The notes: generated by a model not told the origin, from the sequence alone. Shown: positions 1 through 5,850, counted from the stretch's first letter. The stretch: 9,325 bases of DNA from PHAA01 sp964584415 (GCA_964584415.1 CAZOZX010000078.1:1-9325); one strand, 5' to 3'. Program-made: numbers and translations.

Positions 1-815
1 CCATAGTCGAGGCAGCTGCAGAAAAAGGATTGGAATTGCCGCAGGTAACTGGTTTCACCGCTATGCCGGGAAGGGGGATATCATCCGTAGTTAATGACCA
101 CCACATAGAAGTGGGAGGCCCCAATCTATTGACCCTGTCCCAGGTTGAAATCCCCATTGAAATTAACTCTGACCAACGGGCTGCCAATGTAGCCGGCGAC
201 ACGATTGTATATTTGCTGATTGATGGAAATATAAAGGGAATGTTGTTGTTATCGGATGCGGTTAAGGACGAATCGCGGGAAGCAATTGACGCCATCAAGT
301 CGATGGGTATTAGAGTGGCCATGCTGACCGGGGATAATCAGAAGGTTGCTGAACAGGTATCCAGGCAGTTAGGTATAGATGAATTTTTTGCCGGCATCTT
401 GCCGGAAAATAAAGCCGCTATTGTGCAGGAACTGCAAAAGAAAGGATTCCGGGTGGCCATGGTTGGGGATGGGGTTAATGACGCCCCCGCCCTGGTACAG
501 GCTGATGTAGGTATAGCAATCGGTGCCGGTACTGATGTTGCCGTCGAATCAGCCGGAATTGTCCTGGTCAGGAGCGATCCCCGCGACGCAGCTCAGCTGC
601 TCATGATCTCCCGGGCTACCTATGCCAAAATGGTCCAAAACCTGGCCTGGGCCACCGCCTACAACCTGGTGGTCATACCATTGGCGGCTGGAATATTGGC
701 CCCTTGGGGCTTTGTCCTGCCTATGGCGGCCGGTGCGGTAGTGATGTCGCTGAGCACCATTATAGTAGCTCTGAATGCCCAGTTGCTCCGGAAACTACGA
801 CCGGCGGTGAGTTAA
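1..815 (+). CDS. copB: Copper-transporting P1B-type ATPase, CopB-like (5' partial)
   Basis: C-terminal part of a heavy-metal P-type ATPase that exports copper across the membrane at the cost of ATP. The frame is open from base 3, so the true start lies outside the window. The first residues visible are those that normally follow the HP motif of the nucleotide-binding domain. Numbering from base 3, I see the GRG loop of the N domain near residue 23, TGDN at 109-112 and GDGVND at 155-160 of the P domain, then the last two membrane helices. The seventh helix carries N-x6-YN-x4-P (213-226) and the eighth carries MSLST (248-252). The MSxST signature is the one known for the P1B-3 (CopB) subgroup, as opposed to MxxSS of CopA. 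The diagnostic CPH/CPC helix is outside the window, so the subgroup rests on these two helices. It ends 36 bases before the SHOCT gene and probably shares its transcript. Confidence 0.93.
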   Translation, partial: IVEAAAEKGLELPQVTGFTAMPGRGISSVVNDHHIEVGGPNLLTLSQVEIPIEINSDQRAANVAGDTIVYLLIDGNIKGMLLLSDAVKDESREAIDAIKSMGIRVAMLTGDNQKVAEQVSRQLGIDEFFAGILPENKAAIVQELQKKGFRVAMVGDGVNDAPALVQADVGIAIGAGTDVAVESAGIVLVRSDPRDAAQLLMISRATYAKMVQNLAWATAYNLVVIPLAAGILAPWGFVLPMAAGAVVMSLSTIIVALNAQLLRKLRPAVS

Positions 816-851
816 CCTTTTGATACAAAATATTTTAGAGGGGGCTATATT

Positions 852-1094
852 ATGATGGGGCGCTACTGGCATATGTATAATGACGGCAGGTGGACCGTCA
901 ATTGGTGGGGTATGGCTCTCGAAATCCTGTTCTGGGTGCTGGTTGTTCTGATTGTGATCTGGCTGTTTAATAAATACTCCGGGAAAAAGGACATAGGGCC
1001 AGCTGATACGCCTTTGGACATACTAAAGATGCGCCTCGCCAAGGGTGAAATCAGCAAAGAGCAGTTCGATGAGATGAAGGAACTGCTAAAATAA
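852..1094 (+). CDS. Small membrane-anchored SHOCT-domain protein
   Basis: An 80-residue protein with one strongly hydrophobic helix at about residues 21-40 and a short C-terminal SHOCT domain at about 53-80. The SHOCT part shows the usual pattern: LDILKMRLAKGEIS, then KEQFDEMKELL. The N-terminus is rich in Trp, Tyr, Met and His, which would suit contact with a metal or the membrane surface, though that is only suggestive. SHOCT domains are oligomerisation or interaction modules, and such one-helix proteins are frequent beside copper ATPases in Gram-positive bacteria. The start ATG follows a GAGGGGG ribosome binding site at 838-844; a second ATG directly after it is also possible. It lies 36 bases after the ATPase and 41 bases before the selenoprotein gene, consistent with one operon. 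Molecular function is unknown. Confidence 0.85.
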   Translation: MMGRYWHMYNDGRWTVNWWGMALEILFWVLVVLIVIWLFNKYSGKKDIGPADTPLDILKMRLAKGEISKEQFDEMKELLK

Positions 1095-1135
1095 GCTTGA
1101 GAAAATGCCGGGGTTTCAAAAGGGAGGTTATACTC

Positions 1136-1474
1136 TTGAAAAAAGTAATTATGTTTACTACCAAAACCTGACCCCATTGCACCACCGCGAAAGAGTTCCT
1201 TTCGCAAAACAAAATCAGTTTCACCGAAAAGGATGTAAATCAGGATCCAGAAGCCCGTAATGAATTCACCCGCCGCGGATTGCAGGGCGTTCCCGCCTTC
1301 TTGATCGGGGACGATGTAGTAGTGGGATTGGATAAAGCCCGGATTCTGCAGTTGGTCGATCACCGGGTGGTGGAATGCTCTCAATGCCATAGCAAGCTAC
1401 GGGTGCCCATAAACCGCGGGTCGATAAAGGTAACCTGCCCGAAATGCAAGAATGTCTTTGACTGGGCTCCTTAG
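1136..1474 (+). CDS. Glutaredoxin-like selenoprotein with C-terminal zinc ribbon (in-frame TGA = Sec)
   Basis: A 112-residue thioredoxin-fold protein read through a TGA at 1169-1171. Translation from TTG 1136 gives strand KKVIMFTT, then K-T-U12-P-H-C15, where TGA takes the place of the first Cys of the glutaredoxin CPxC motif. The frame resumes with a normal helix (TTAKEFL), the cis-proline loop GVP (51-53) and a final helix near residue 70. The tail holds two CxxC pairs (C81/C84 and C101/C104), an MJ0042-like zinc ribbon. The start is supported by AGGGAGGT at 1121-1128, seven bases before TTG. Without readthrough the product would be an 11-residue peptide, so the choice is selenoprotein or single-stop pseudogene. 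The codon position, intact downstream frame and SECIS hairpin favour the former. A thiol/selenol oxidoreductase next to a copper ATPase may handle metal-induced redox damage (inference). Confidence 0.8.
1169..1205 (+). promoter_or_regulatory. UGA codon and bacterial SECIS element
   Basis: The TGA at 1169-1171 is followed by a perfect 7-bp stem, GCGAAAG (1187-1193) with CTTTCGC (1199-1205), closing a five-base loop AGTTC. There are 22 bases between the UGA and the loop, and a G is the second loop base. Both match the published features of bacterial SECIS elements read by SelB. The element lies inside the coding region, as in other bacteria. It decides whether this gene is read as one protein. 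Confidence 0.75.
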
Positions 1475-1489
1475 TTTGGTAATGGATTT

Positions 1490-1705
1490 CTAATGTTCCA
1501 GATCCTGCCGGCGGCGATTGGTATTGAATTCGCTGGGGCCGAAGATACCATGGCAATGCTTGATGCTGTCTTCCAGGGCGTCGTAAGCCAGCTCTATCTC
1601 ATAATTGGCACCGGCATCCAGGCTGCCGGGGGGCATGTTTTCCATTTCCCCCTTGGCTTTATTTACATGGGATATAGCTGAATTAATAAGTTCTCTTAGG
1701 TCCAT
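1490..1705 (-). CDS. Small hypothetical protein, helical
   Basis: A 71-residue protein not recognised as a member of any named family. It begins with a predicted amphipathic helix (DLRELINSAISHVNKAKGEM), then a Pro/Gly break, a second helix around residues 32-52 rich in acidic residues, and a basic, Asn/Arg-rich tail. There is no signal peptide or membrane helix. A strong AGAGGGGG ribosome binding site stands ten bases before the ATG. It is convergent with the selenoprotein gene, the two stops being only 15 bases apart with no terminator between. It lies downstream of the CotF-like gene on the same strand across a 123-base gap containing a long hairpin, so it may have its own promoter. The sporulation neighbourhood makes a spore role possible but unproven. 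Confidence 0.65.
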   Translation of the reverse strand: MDLRELINSAISHVNKAKGEMENMPPGSLDAGANYEIELAYDALEDSIKHCHGIFGPSEFNTNRRRQDLEH

Positions 1706-1774
1706 GTCATTACCCCCTCTTATTTAGATTGTGCCCGGGAATAGAAAATATTCCGTTTTTCATAACCTAGGTTT

Positions 1775-1806
1775 GCAAAACTGCCCCCACGAGGGTGCAG
1801 TTTTGC
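1775..1806 (-). terminator. Long hairpin after the coat gene, possible terminator
   Basis: GCAAAACTGC (1775-1784) pairs perfectly with GCAGTTTTGC (1797-1806). Inside, after one mismatch, CCC pairs with GGG around an ACGA loop. It begins 22 bases beyond the end of the CotF-like gene on the minus strand. No clear U-tract follows on either strand, so it may instead act as an mRNA-stabilising stem or a weak or factor-assisted terminator. Confidence 0.4.
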
Positions 1807-1828
1807 GCGGTTTTAAGGCTTGCAGCGC

Positions 1829-2131
1829 CTAGTGCTGGCTGAGCATGGAACTAGCTTGCCGGTAGGTTTCTTCCAGACGTTTAGTAGGGTTTTCATAGGG
1901 ATTCATCCAGCCCTGATCCATCATATATTTGGTTAACGACTCGTGCTCCATAACCTTCTGGCTCACAAAACCACTGAGCATACCCCGTAATTCCGGAGTA
2001 GTGGCTGCCAGGGTAGCTGCCAGATAAGCCCCGGCTGCGGCTGCAGACTCCGCCATTAAGGAGTAGGCCAGAGTCTGGTCAGCTGATTGATCAGCTGCTT
2101 TTCCAAAAAAGCTGCTCATTAATCCTCCCAT
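1829..2131 (-). CDS. CotF-family (Coat F) spore coat-like protein
   Basis: A 100-residue helical protein of the Coat F family, related to Bacillus CotF and YraD/YraF-type proteins. The recognisable signature is the second half: ATTPELRGML, then a helix with KVMEHESLTKYM and the DQGWMNPYE motif. The family's usual pattern is TPELR, HE..., YM, GW..PY. The N-terminal half is Ala-rich helix, as in the ferritin-like fold of this family. There are no Cys residues and no export signal, as expected for proteins made in the mother cell and laid on the spore. The start ATG overlaps the stop of the preceding gene by one base (TAATG), and GGAGGT stands eight bases before it. An in-frame ATG three codons later also has a GGAGG and is an alternative start. 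Translational coupling to the upstream gene is likely. Confidence 0.8.
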   Translation of the reverse strand: MGGLMSSFFGKAADQSADQTLAYSLMAESAAAAGAYLAATLAATTPELRGMLSGFVSQKVMEHESLTKYMMDQGWMNPYENPTKRLEETYRQASSMLSQH

Positions 2132-2346
2132 TATTGAACACCTCCTTGGATAACCTGGTTTTCACTTAGAAATTGCTGGATGGTTCGAATCCTGGCATCG
2201 CAAGAGTCGATCCCCATCTGGGTTAAATCTTGCAGCTTATGGTCCTTGACGGTTGCAGTAATTACCTGGGCTAGTGCCAGACCATTAGTTTCCGCAGCCA
2301 GCAGTGAATTCAAGGACAAGATTTCGTTTGGGCTTAGATTTCGCAT
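2131..2346 (-). CDS. Small helical protein paired with the CotF-like gene
   Basis: A 71-residue protein predicted to form two long helices. It looks like half of a ferritin-like or Coat F bundle: LSPNEILSLNSLLAAE, then a run ending in RIRTIQQFLSEN. Short partners of this kind commonly precede CotF-like genes in clostridia, and the two products probably act together in the spore coat (inference from context). One Cys is present; there is no signal peptide or membrane segment. The ATG is preceded by AAGGGAG six bases away. It is the first gene of the coat pair and is divergent from the photoproduct lyase homologue across 286 bases that must hold both promoters. I could not find a convincing sporulation sigma site for this strand. 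Confidence 0.7.
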   Translation of the reverse strand: MRNLSPNEILSLNSLLAAETNGLALAQVITATVKDHKLQDLTQMGIDSCDARIRTIQQFLSENQVIQGGVQ

Positions 2347-2579
2347 GCTATTCTCCCTTCCTATTGAAGTATGTCTATTCTATTGTTTCACCGTGCTTTT
2401 GAAATATTCTGATATTAATTTTGGTTAAAATGTCCGCATAAAGACATGCTTTGTTATCAGCGTATAGAGCCCATGATTTTTATCCAACCTAAGTTTGATA
2501 ATTTCATAGATTATTTAGAAATCGCATTGGATATGAAAAATTGCAGTTGTTTTTCGATATAATTTCCAACTGTGTCTTT

Positions 2580-2609
2580 TCAAAATCCCGTTCTTGAAAG
2601 GTCATATTA
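2580..2609 (+). promoter_or_regulatory. Possible sigma-G promoter of the photoproduct lyase gene
   Basis: CATATTA at 2603-2609 fits the forespore sigma-G -10 consensus CATNHTA. Eighteen bases upstream is TCAAA, which agrees with the -35 GMATR only in part. Bacillus splAB is known to be read by sigma-G, so the -10 match is of interest. It would give a leader of only about 17 bases carrying the AGGGAG site. The rest of the 286-base gap holds an AT-rich imperfect hairpin (2530-2560) and a small one (ATGTC/GACAT), with no clear role. Confidence 0.3.
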
Positions 2610-2632
2610 AGATTTAATAGGGAGATATTGAT

Positions 2633-3628
2633 ATGTTTCCGACCAAAATATATTATGAGCCGGGTGTGCTGGAATATGAGCTGGGGAAAAAGCTTAAAGG
2701 CCAGTATGCACAGGTCCCCTGGATAGAGATCGAAAATCACAACAGGATCGATGAACTTACTTCTAGTTCCAATAAGGAATTCACCCGCATGAAAGACTAT
2801 CTCATCATTGGAGTGCGAAAGACCCACAAATATGTGCCCAATCAAAAGGTATCCGATTTTCTGGTCCCTTACACTTCTTCCGGTTGCAGCGCCATGTGCC
2901 TGTACTGCTACCTGGTCTGCAATTATAATAAATGTTCCTATCTTCGGCTATTTGTCAACCGCGAGCAAATGATCAACAAGCTGATCAAGACTGCGAACAA
3001 TTCCGTTAAAGAAATGACATTCGAGATTGGCAGCAACAGCGATCTGGTTCTGGAGAACACCATAACCGATAACCTGGAGTGGACCATCCCCGAATTTGCC
3101 CAACGCGCTAAAGGATATATTACTTTTCCCACCAAATTCGATATGGTAGAACCGATATTACACCTGGATCATAAAGGCAAAACTATTTTTCGAATGAGCG
3201 TTAATCCCGAACCCATAATAAAAAAGGTCGAGTTTGGCACTTCGCCGCTTATGAATCGGATAACAACGCTGAACCAAATGTGTGACGCGGGATATAAAGT
3301 AGGGCTGTTAATTGCTCCGGTGGTGCTAATCTATAATTGGCGGGAGGAGTATGGAAAATTAATCGATCAGCTGGCCGATGAACTATCCGACAAGGTGAAA
3401 CGGGAAGGATTTATCGAGGTTATCTTTATGACCTATAGCTATGTTCATAATGCCATCAATAGCCAAGCCTTCCCTAATGCGGTGCAAATCTATGATAAGG
3501 AGATATTCACTGGCAGGGGCAGGGGTAAATACTGTTATCGCCCCGAGGCCCGGGAACCGGCTGAGCAATTCTTACATGAAGAATTAAACCAAAAACTCGG
3601 AACTATTAACATAAAATACATTGTGTAG
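2633..3628 (+). CDS. splB: Spore photoproduct lyase family radical SAM protein (diverged)
   Basis: A 331-residue homologue of spore photoproduct lyase, the radical S-adenosylmethionine enzyme that reverses the thymine dimer formed by UV in spore DNA. The family is about 340 residues. The [4Fe-4S] motif CxxxCxxC is at C85, C89 and C92 (GCSAMCLYCYL). The VGVRKT-like stretch, TKF at 167-169, the GTSPL-x-NRI segment and the C-terminal GKYCY are all family features. Several conserved points differ. The position of the Bacillus hydrogen donor Cys141 (FEASCTSD) reads FEIGSNSD, so Ser134 replaces Cys, and the QHRFT stretch reads MTYSYV. Two extra Cys (C96, C101) follow the cluster motif. As I recall, clostridial lyases also lack Cys141, so activity is not excluded. 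The start has AGGGAG eight bases upstream. It is transcribed away from the coat genes, a fitting sporulation context. Confidence 0.85.
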   Translation: MFPTKIYYEPGVLEYELGKKLKGQYAQVPWIEIENHNRIDELTSSSNKEFTRMKDYLIIGVRKTHKYVPNQKVSDFLVPYTSSGCSAMCLYCYLVCNYNKCSYLRLFVNREQMINKLIKTANNSVKEMTFEIGSNSDLVLENTITDNLEWTIPEFAQRAKGYITFPTKFDMVEPILHLDHKGKTIFRMSVNPEPIIKKVEFGTSPLMNRITTLNQMCDAGYKVGLLIAPVVLIYNWREEYGKLIDQLADELSDKVKREGFIEVIFMTYSYVHNAINSQAFPNAVQIYDKEIFTGRGRGKYCYRPEAREPAEQFLHEELNQKLGTINIKYIV

Positions 3629-3887
3629 TTAAAGCAAAATGGACTCCCCTAGCGGTGAGGCGTACATATGCAGGTGGCGTTTATGTGCTTGTCGATCATT
3701 ATATCCTGCCCTTATTTTCCCATTTAGCCGAAAACAACAAGAAAAATAAAAAAAAATTGGATTTCATCATCAAAATACATGTTTTCGTCATCAAATTGAC
3801 GTATAGATTAATAAGGGTACCAACAAATGGTACCGCATATATACACCAGGGAAATAATTAGTGAAACAAAATATATTATTCTCTTGT
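3629..3887 (+). other. Noncoding region upstream of the riboswitch, with inverted repeats
   Basis: Together with the riboswitch this makes a 420-base gap between the lyase and regulator genes. I see no credible gene in it. It holds an A-rich run (3741-3757), the paired direct repeats listed separately, a CGTCA/TGACG inverted repeat (3786-3801) overlapping the second of them, and two copies of the palindrome GGTACC (3816-3821 and 3829-3834) that can fold on each other. ATATACACC at 3839-3847 contains TATACA, and TATATT lies at 3872-3877. Either could be a -10 for the leader, but neither has a good -35, as might be expected of an activated promoter. Confidence 0.5.
3763..3795 (+). repeat. Paired direct repeats, 21-bp period (candidate LytTR operator 1)
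   Basis: TTCATCATCAAA begins at 3763 and TTCGTCATCAAA at 3784: one difference in twelve, repeated at exactly 21 bp, two turns of the helix. LytTR regulators are known to bind two imperfect direct repeats separated by about 12 bp, giving this period. A second pair of the same motif and period lies after the regulator gene. The link to the LytTR protein is inference, since the motif itself does not match a published LytTR consensus that I can name. Confidence 0.5.
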
Positions 3888-3966
3888 TGTGGCAAACCCG
3901 TCGAAAGGCGGGGACGCAAAGCTTCGGGTCTAAGACCGTTAGGTTATGATAGCCGGGTTGCCAGGA
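3888..3966 (+). promoter_or_regulatory. Cyclic-di-GMP-I (GEMM-I) riboswitch aptamer
   Basis: Senses the second messenger cyclic di-GMP in the leader RNA. The closing helix pairs TGGCAA (3890-3895) with TTGCCA (3958-3963). P2 is CCCGTC (3897-3902) with GGCGGG (3907-3912), capped by a GAAA tetraloop (3903-3906). Then come the invariant GACGCAAAGC (3913-3922), a P3 arm containing GGTCTAAG, and GATAGCCGGG on the 3' side. Aligned by eye to the Vibrio Vc2 aptamer, the ligand-contacting bases G20, A47 and C92 correspond to G3892, A3919 and C3954. G at position 20 is expected for c-di-GMP; the cGAMP-preferring variants have A there. An intrinsic terminator follows 18 bases later, so control is probably by transcription termination of the LytTR regulator. 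Whether the ligand turns it on or off I cannot decide. Confidence 0.93.
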
Positions 3967-3983
3967 GTGGTTAAAAATATCGT

Positions 3984-4014
3984 ACTGCTCGGCGCTTAGC
4001 TAGAGCAGTTTTTT
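3984..4014 (+). terminator. Intrinsic terminator, expression platform of the riboswitch
   Basis: ACTGCTC (3984-3990) pairs with GAGCAGT (4003-4009) around a 12-base loop that can add a few weak pairs, and six T follow at 4009-4014. It lies between the aptamer and the regulator's ribosome binding site, so it must be read through for expression. A competing antiterminator is not obvious. Only AGT (3966-3968) with ACT (3984-3986) is visible near the 3' side of the aptamer. Confidence 0.85.
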
Positions 4015-4048
4015 ATTTCAAGTAAATATTTAAGGAAGGTGAACAACG

Positions 4049-4762
4049 GTGGTAAACGTACTGATTATTCAGACTTATGAAGATGCGATAAAAATGCAAG
4101 AACTGTTGAAAGGTTCCAAACAACATTTTAATTGCTATAGTGCAGATAATCCCGAGGGTGCCCTGGAATTAATTGAAGAATACAAAATGGAGCTAATAAT
4201 AATCGATATAGCTCTTCCCGGACAATCCGGGTTGGAATTGGTACAGCAGATTCGTAATATTCCTTGCTGTAAATTTGCCTGGATTATTGTGCTTAGTGAC
4301 AACCATCATCATGAGACCGATGCCTATAAGACCATTCACTGTTACGATTTTATAGTCAAACCTTATGATTCCGCCGCGCTTTTAGCTACCATCGAAATGC
4401 TCAGCCGCTTCCGCGTCACCAGTATATCAGATGAAGACCGGGCAGTGGTGACATTCAGGTACCGTGACCAATACCTACGAATTCCGGCAAAAGATATCTT
4501 GTACTTTGAGGTAACCGGCAACAACTCCACCCTCTATACCTATTCTGAGGAATACGAACTGAAGAAAATGTCGCTCAAGAAGATCAAGATGATGCTGCCC
4601 GGATATTTTGTCCAGTGTCACAAATCGTTCATTGTTAACCGCAATTATATTTCGGCTATTCAAAAGGGAATATTTGGATGGGAGATTAGGCTTAAGGACT
4701 TTGAACGTTCAATACCCAGCGGAGAAAAATATAAGAATAACGTTACAGGGTTTGAAGCATAA
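4049..4762 (+). CDS. Response regulator with receiver and LytTR DNA-binding domains
   Basis: A 237-residue cytoplasmic transcription regulator. The N-terminal receiver (about 3-120) has the phosphoacceptor D53 in IIIDIALPG, the switch Ser83 in VLSD and the K104-P105 pair. The acidic pair that normally binds magnesium after the first strand is replaced by Q8-T9, so phosphorylation may be weak or absent. The LytTR domain (about 132-232) shows the family pattern: RIPAKDILYFEV, a FVQCHKSFIVN stretch and the final strand SIPSGEKYKNN. LytTR proteins bind paired direct repeats and often govern secreted factors, competence or surface structures. The start is GTG with AAGGAAGGTG ending eight bases upstream. 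The gene has its own c-di-GMP riboswitch and terminator. No histidine kinase gene lies in the window, so it may be an orphan controlled mainly through its RNA leader. Confidence 0.92.
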   Translation: MVNVLIIQTYEDAIKMQELLKGSKQHFNCYSADNPEGALELIEEYKMELIIIDIALPGQSGLELVQQIRNIPCCKFAWIIVLSDNHHHETDAYKTIHCYDFIVKPYDSAALLATIEMLSRFRVTSISDEDRAVVTFRYRDQYLRIPAKDILYFEVTGNNSTLYTYSEEYELKKMSLKKIKMMLPGYFVQCHKSFIVNRNYISAIQKGIFGWEIRLKDFERSIPSGEKYKNNVTGFEA

Positions 4763-4775
4763 CCTGGATGATTTA

Positions 4776-4806
4776 TTCATCGTCACCCAACGTATTTTCA
4801 TCATCC
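4776..4806 (+). repeat. Paired direct repeats, 21-bp period (candidate LytTR operator 2)
   Basis: TTCATCGTCA begins at 4776 and TTCATCATCC at 4797, again exactly 21 bp apart and in the same orientation as the pair upstream of the regulator. The longer block ACGTATTTTCATCATC (4790-4805) matches ACATGTTTTCGTCATC (3777-3792) at 13 of 16 bases. ATATACACC at 4843-4851 repeats the 9-mer found after pair 1. The element is upstream of the TspO-like gene, which is thus a candidate target. The rest of the 272-base gap to 5035 has a weak terminator-like stretch near 4915-4945 and the inverted repeat listed next. Confidence 0.5.
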
Positions 4807-4960
4807 GTAATGCTATCATTTGGCTCTCCATATACTCTTCAAATATACACCTTATCTAGAATGCTTCCCCAAAAACATGCATAGATGCTTGCTGCTGCGT
4901 CGCTAATCGGATTCAAAACCGGCCCAGTGGTCTTTTGCTTTTTGCATACATTTAAAAATA

Positions 4961-4977
4961 ACATTGTTTCACAATGT
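4961..4977 (+). promoter_or_regulatory. Perfect inverted repeat overlapping a possible -10, candidate operator
   Basis: ACATTGT-TTC-ACAATGT is a perfect 7-bp inverted repeat with a three-base centre. TATACT (4979-4984) follows directly and would make a good -10 for the TspO-like gene, though no strong -35 stands 16-18 bases before it. Such short symmetric sites beside a -10 are typical of dimeric repressor operators. No candidate repressor is encoded nearby. Confidence 0.4.
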
Positions 4978-5034
4978 ATATACTAAGATTAATTTCTGGT
5001 AGTATGAAGCTAGCAGAAGGGAGGCTGAATCCAT

Positions 5035-5850
5035 ATGCGAAATGGTCTGTCTACGGGTATGAAGATAAGTATTGCCGCCACCTATCTGGTTATGGTTATG
5101 ATAAATGCCCTCGCCAACATCCTCCCAATAAACGGGATTACTACTGGCCAGGTTTCTAATTCTTTTCCCAATCTCTTTGCCCCGGCGGGAATTACATTCG
5201 CCATTTGGGGATTGATTTATCTCTTGCTGGCTGCTTATGTGCTATATCAGCTGGGGCTAGTAGAAATTAAACCCGGAACTATTAGGCAGGCTGCTAATAA
5301 AGAGATTGCAGTTCTTTTTTCGCTGTCTTCTCTGGCCAATACTGCTTGGATTTTTGCTTGGCACTACCGACTGATTTTGTCGTCGATGATTATCATGATT
5401 GTGCTGCTTTTGTGCTTGATTGAGATAAATAGGACTTTATTTAAGGAAAACCTTACTCTTAAAGAGAAGATCTTTTTTCGTCTCCCATTTAGTGTTTACT
5501 TTGGATGGATTACGGTAGCCACCATAGCCAATGCCACAGTTCTTCTGGTCAATCGGGGCTGGAATGGCTGGGGATTATCTGAGCCCACGTGGGTGATTAT
5601 TATTCTGATTGTCGGTATGCTGATTGGCGCTGCCACCACTATACGGCAACTGGACGTCCCGTATGGATTTACGCTGGTATGGGCTTATATAGGTATTTTG
5701 ATCAAACACGAATCAGAAACCGGCTTTTCAGGACAGTATCCCCAGATTACCGTTACAGTTTTAATTTGCCTGCTGTTTCTTTTGGGGTCCATCTGTTATG
5801 TGCTGAGGATAAAAGAGCGGCATGGTCATATCAGGGGATTAAGGTTATGA
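5035..5850 (+). CDS. TspO/MBR-like (tryptophan-rich sensory) membrane protein
   Basis: A 271-residue polytopic membrane protein resembling the long branch of the TspO/MBR family, whose classic members (about 160 residues, five helices) bind porphyrins and lipids. The match is best in NLFAPAGITFAIWGLIYLLL (47-66), the first-helix-to-loop signature of the family, and in LANTAWIFAWHY (100-111). About seven or eight hydrophobic helices are visible: near 12-33, 50-72, 92-111, 114-133, 151-172, 186-203, 210-225 and 238-256. The substrate is unknown. The ATG follows AAGGGAGG (5017-5024). It ends 36 bases before the toroid-fold gene without a terminator between, so the two are probably co-transcribed. 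The upstream region has a perfect inverted repeat and the paired repeats, so it may be under two controls. Family assignment is fairly sure, function is not. Confidence 0.75.
   Translation: MRNGLSTGMKISIAATYLVMVMINALANILPINGITTGQVSNSFPNLFAPAGITFAIWGLIYLLLAAYVLYQLGLVEIKPGTIRQAANKEIAVLFSLSSLANTAWIFAWHYRLILSSMIIMIVLLLCLIEINRTLFKENLTLKEKIFFRLPFSVYFGWITVATIANATVLLVNRGWNGWGLSEPTWVIIILIVGMLIGAATTIRQLDVPYGFTLVWAYIGILIKHESETGFSGQYPQITVTVLICLLFLLGSICYVLRIKERHGHIRGLRL

Noticed and set aside
1136..1171. TGA as evidence for a recoded genetic code or a simple pseudogene
   Set aside because: TGA ends the TspO-like, toroid and CmpB-like genes, so it is a normal stop here. The SECIS hairpin and intact frame argue against decay.
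863..1390. 175-codon frame on the minus strand
   Set aside because: It runs across the SHOCT and selenoprotein genes in antisense and shows no domain. It arises because the opposite strand is open.
1280..1474. Reading the zinc-ribbon part as a separate 64-residue gene
   Set aside because: Its TTG start has no ribosome binding site and falls within the conserved GVP region of the thioredoxin fold. The full-length Sec reading explains the sequence better.
2347..2420. Sigma-K or sigma-E promoter for the coat gene pair (CATACTTC on the minus strand)
   Set aside because: The -10 matches only in part and no -35 at proper spacing was found.
3655..3861. 68-codon open frame between the lyase homologue and the riboswitch
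   Set aside because: No ribosome binding site, a low-complexity Lys/Asn-rich product, and it runs over the repeats and inverted repeats of a regulatory region.
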